Assembly (NCBI RefSeq): GCF_000429985.1
Contig: NZ_KE387016.1
Coordinates: forward strand, 63,049-127,048
Direction of reading: 5' to 3'
Length of the DNA: 64,000 nucleotides
DNA from: Maridesulfovibrio bastinii DSM 16055
Lineage (GTDB): Bacteria; Desulfobacterota; Desulfovibrionia; Desulfovibrionales; Desulfovibrionaceae
Positions 61,497 to 64,000 of this stretch are shown here, piece by piece (within the stretch, counting starts at the first letter, position 1; every line of letters begins with the position of its first letter). The position numbers and the translations under genes were made by a program. The notes beneath the pieces are model-generated. The model saw nothing but the letters and a program-made list of their open reading frames with translations, was not told the DNA's origin and did no database searches.

Positions 61497-62399
61497 ATGG
61501 ACTACTTTTTCGAGCTTTTCCTTAGCGGCCTGACAAGAGGCAGTATTTATGCACTGATAGCACTCGGTTACACTATGGTTTACGGTATTATCGAGCTGAT
61601 CAATTTTGCCCATGGTGAAATATATATGATTGGCGCGTTTGTCGGGCTTGTAGTGGCTGGAGTTCTTACCAGTTTTGGCTTTCCTGCATTTTCTATTCTG
61701 ATTCTGGCAACTATTGCTGCGATTGTGTGGGCAGCTTCGTATGGATATACTATTGAAAAAATAGCTTATAAGCCATTGCGTAACGCTCCGAGATTATCAC
61801 CGCTCATTTCAGCAATCGGAATGTCTATTTTTCTACAGAACTATGTAATGCTTTCCCAGACTTCAGAATTTGTGTCTTTCCCTAAACTTATTCCGGATTT
61901 CAAATTTTTGAAGGGATATGAGGGAATGATAGGTTCAACAGATCTGCTGATAATTATTGTTACTGCAATAGTTATGATTGCCTTGAATCTGTTCATCAAG
62001 TTCACAAAAATGGGTAAGGCCATGCGTGCAACTGCCCAGAATAGAAAAATGGCAATGCTGGTTGGAATTAATGTGAACATGGTTATTTCCGCCACTTTTA
62101 TCATTGGTTCAAGCCTTGCTGCTATTGGTGGAGTGCTTATCGCCTCCCACATAGGACAGATAAATTTTTATATAGGCTTCATTGCCGGAATCAAGGCTTT
62201 TACTGCGGCTGTTCTTGGAGGTATCGGTTCAGTTCCCGGTGCCATGCTCGGCGGTCTCATTCTCGGCTGGACCGAAAGTTTCTGTACCGGTTATGTTTCC
62301 AGTGACTATGAAGATGTTTTCGCTTTTGCGCTTCTTGTCCTGATTCTTATTTTCAGACCTTCCGGATTGCTTGGTAAGGCACCGACACAAAAAGTGTAA
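61497..62399 (+). CDS. livH: Branched-chain amino-acid-type ABC permease LivH
   Basis: A 300-residue permease with about eight helices. The N-terminal pattern LFLSGLTRGSIYALIALGYTMVYGIIELINFAHGE (read in parts) is typical of LivH: SGLTRGSIYALIALGYTMV and INFAHGEIYMIGA. The loop KMGKAMRATAQNRKMAMLVG is the ABC-contact region. It pairs with LivM, whose gene starts 58 bases after its stop. Confidence 0.95.
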   Translation: MDYFFELFLSGLTRGSIYALIALGYTMVYGIIELINFAHGEIYMIGAFVGLVVAGVLTSFGFPAFSILILATIAAIVWAASYGYTIEKIAYKPLRNAPRLSPLISAIGMSIFLQNYVMLSQTSEFVSFPKLIPDFKFLKGYEGMIGSTDLLIIIVTAIVMIALNLFIKFTKMGKAMRATAQNRKMAMLVGINVNMVISATFIIGSSLAAIGGVLIASHIGQINFYIGFIAGIKAFTAAVLGGIGSVPGAMLGGLILGWTESFCTGYVSSDYEDVFAFALLVLILIFRPSGLLGKAPTQKV

Positions 62400-62457
62400 T
62401 TTCCCGGAAATCAGTCAGAATAAGATTTTAATCATAATATGTAAGGATCGGATAAAT

Positions 62458-63681
62458 ATGGCAGCCATAAAAAAATCAGTTATTATTTCTCTATGGTTTA
62501 TGTTCCTGACTCTTCCCATAATGGGCGTTTATGTGAATAGTCTGGAAAATACTGTTACCTGGCATCTGGATAGAATAGGATATGTAGGTATCGGAGTTTT
62601 TTTCTTTTCATTTGTCTGGCGTTTTTTAATGCAAAAGCGCGAGCAGGGGCAAAAAGAGGAAGAAGAGAACGGTGAAGTCAAACTTAATTTGATAAGTAGA
62701 CTGGCAGGAAATCGGGCGTTTTATATTCCGTTTATACTTGCTGTTGCCGTCTTTGCTCTTGCTTTTCCACACATTTTTTCAATGTACCAGACCAATATCA
62801 TGATTTCAGCCCTTGTTTATGTTGTTCTGGGGCTGGGGCTTAATATTGTTGTCGGTCTTGCAGGGCTTCTGGACCTTGGATATGTGGCCTTCTATGCGGT
62901 GGGTGCTTATGCTTATGCTTTGATGAATATGTATTGGGGTGTAAGTTTCTGGGCAGCACTGCCTATAGGAGCTTTGCTCGGAGCTTTCTGTGGTATCCTT
63001 CTTGGTTTCCCTGTTTTGAGGCTTCGTGGAGACTATCTGGCCATCGTAACACTTGGATTCGGGGAAATTATAAGACTCGTTCTTGAGAACTGGGGTGAAT
63101 TTACTCAGGGCCCCAGCGGAATAGCAAACATTCCCCGTCCTGACTTTTTTGGCCTTGCTTCAGGACTGACCAGTTCCATTCTTTTTATGTACTACCTGAT
63201 GTTGATCATGGTTATAGTGACAATTTTTATTGTCAACAGATTGAAAAATTCAAGAATAGGGCGAGCATGGCAGGCCTTGCGCGAAGACGAAATAGCATGT
63301 CAGGCCATGGGTATTGATAAAGTGAAAACCAAACTTACAGCTTTTGCTCTTGGTGCTACCTGGGCAGGACTTGTAGGTGTTGTTTTTGCTGCCAAGACTT
63401 CGTTTGTAAATCCTGCAAGTTTTACATTTCTCGAATCGGCCATTATTTTGTCAATTGTTGTCCTTGGTGGCATGGGGTCTATTCTGGGTGTGATTCTGGG
63501 AGCTTTAATTCTGATCCTGCTGCCGGAATATCTCAGGGCTTTTTCCGAATACCGTATGCTTGTTTTCGGTGCGACGATGACCCTTGTAATGGTTTTCAGA
63601 CCACAGGGGCTTATTCGTGACGTTCGGCGAAAAATTAATATCAAGGCAGTCCAAAAGGCTTTAGGCGGCTCTAATGAATAA
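62458..63681 (+). CDS. livM: Branched-chain amino-acid-type ABC permease LivM
   Basis: A 407-residue permease with about ten helices, including an N-terminal pair not found in the shorter LivM forms. LGLNIVVGLAGLLDLGYVAF and LRLRGDYLAIVTLGFGEIIR are diagnostic, and GRAWQALREDEIACQAMGI is the ABC-contact loop. ATG 62458 follows AAGGATCGG; an in-frame start at 62371 would lie inside livH. It overlaps livG by 8 bases. Confidence 0.95.
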   Translation: MAAIKKSVIISLWFMFLTLPIMGVYVNSLENTVTWHLDRIGYVGIGVFFFSFVWRFLMQKREQGQKEEEENGEVKLNLISRLAGNRAFYIPFILAVAVFALAFPHIFSMYQTNIMISALVYVVLGLGLNIVVGLAGLLDLGYVAFYAVGAYAYALMNMYWGVSFWAALPIGALLGAFCGILLGFPVLRLRGDYLAIVTLGFGEIIRLVLENWGEFTQGPSGIANIPRPDFFGLASGLTSSILFMYYLMLIMVIVTIFIVNRLKNSRIGRAWQALREDEIACQAMGIDKVKTKLTAFALGATWAGLVGVVFAAKTSFVNPASFTFLESAIILSIVVLGGMGSILGVILGALILILLPEYLRAFSEYRMLVFGATMTLVMVFRPQGLIRDVRRKINIKAVQKALGGSNE

Positions 63682-64000
63682 AGAAAGACGCACTGTTTTA
63701 GACGTTAAAAAAGTATGTATGGATTTCGGTGGGCTGCGGGCTCTCGATGATGTGAATCTTAATGTAATGGAGAATGAAATTGTTGCACTTATTGGCCCTA
63801 ACGGAGCTGGCAAGACAACATTCTTCAACTGTATAACAGGAATTTACAATCCTACAGAAGGCGAAGTTCTGGTTGAGCCGAAAGCTGGTAAGATCAAGAA
63901 AGTTAACGGAATGAAACCAAACCATGTTACTGAACTTGGTATGGCCAGAACGTTTCAGAATATCAGACTTTTTCCTTCAATGAGTGTTTTGGAAAACGTT
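63674..64000 (+). CDS. livG: Branched-chain amino-acid-type ABC ATPase LivG, N-terminal fragment
   Basis: The first 109 codons of an ABC ATPase, cut by the window end. It starts at ATG 63674, 8 bases inside livM. Walker A is GPNGAGKTT and the Q-loop region reads ARTFQNIRLFPSMSVLENV; the N-terminal MDFGGLRALDDVNL is typical of LivG. The second ATPase, livF, would be expected just downstream. Confidence 0.95.
   Translation, partial: MNKERRTVLDVKKVCMDFGGLRALDDVNLNVMENEIVALIGPNGAGKTTFFNCITGIYNPTEGEVLVEPKAGKIKKVNGMKPNHVTELGMARTFQNIRLFPSMSVLENV

Noticed and set aside
1-64000. tRNA genes, rRNA genes, CRISPR arrays, insertion sequences and prophage genes
   Set aside because: None was seen: no cloverleaf-like segments with conserved T-loop sequence, no regularly spaced repeats and no transposase or integrase motifs.

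Overview
The window (about 43% G+C by eye) looks like chromosomal DNA of a sulfate-reducing delta-proteobacterium of the Desulfovibrio/Maridesulfovibrio type. This placement is inferred from gene content: a complex I cluster without an NADH-oxidising module, ferredoxin-linked 2-oxoacid and indolepyruvate oxidoreductases, a Ccm cytochrome c system whose CcmE carries Cys in place of the haem-binding His, a fused fatty-acid kinase, and c-di-GMP signalling proteins. No rRNA, tRNA, CRISPR array, insertion sequence or prophage gene was recognised.

Layout. 1-3.4 kb: end of dnaJ, moaC, a UDP-glucuronate decarboxylase-type gene on the minus strand, and a receiver-PAS-GGDEF regulator. 4.0-15.5 kb: a continuous plus-strand complex I cluster, nuoABCDHIJK followed by an MrpD-like subunit, an 85-residue membrane protein, a NuoL-like subunit, nuoM and nuoN. 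There is no nuoE, nuoF or nuoG, so the electron donor is probably not NADH through the usual module, and four antiporter-like subunits are encoded instead of three. 15.9-17.2 kb: a lipoprotein trypsin-like protease. 17.9-21.3 kb: a four-gene unit of MoxR AAA+ ATPase, von Willebrand A protein, an unknown protein and an HsdR-N-like protein with lost nuclease residues; this is the least explained system in the window.

21.7-30.3 kb: glutamate dehydrogenase, a large receiver/PEP-pyruvate-binding hybrid, and a divergent RND efflux pair. 30.7-36.1 kb: a FakA-FakB (DAK2-DegV) fusion and a polar amino-acid ABC transporter operon. 36.4-40.7 kb: overlapping deoC and cbiC, then a membrane GGDEF-EAL protein. 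41.0-44.0 kb: four-subunit 2-oxoacid:ferredoxin oxidoreductase. 44.1-49.6 kb (minus strand): a lipoprotein, a sigma54 activator, and a TPR-iorA-iorB operon. 49.9-52.9 kb: proA, nadD and a convergent heptosyltransferase-type gene. 53.2-59.5 kb: a CNNM/CBS membrane protein followed by ccmEFABCD and a TPR protein. 60.1-64 kb: a branched-chain amino-acid-type ABC operon, livK-livH-livM-livG, cut by the window end.

The genes fit an anaerobe that lives on amino and organic acids: amino-acid importers, glutamate dehydrogenase and two ferredoxin-reducing oxidoreductases supply reduced ferredoxin, which is a plausible (inferred) donor for the EFG-less complex I, while the Ccm operon supports the c-type cytochromes such organisms need. 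Most operons end in clear rho-independent terminators. Both ABC operons carry a strong hairpin without a T-tract just after the binding-protein gene.
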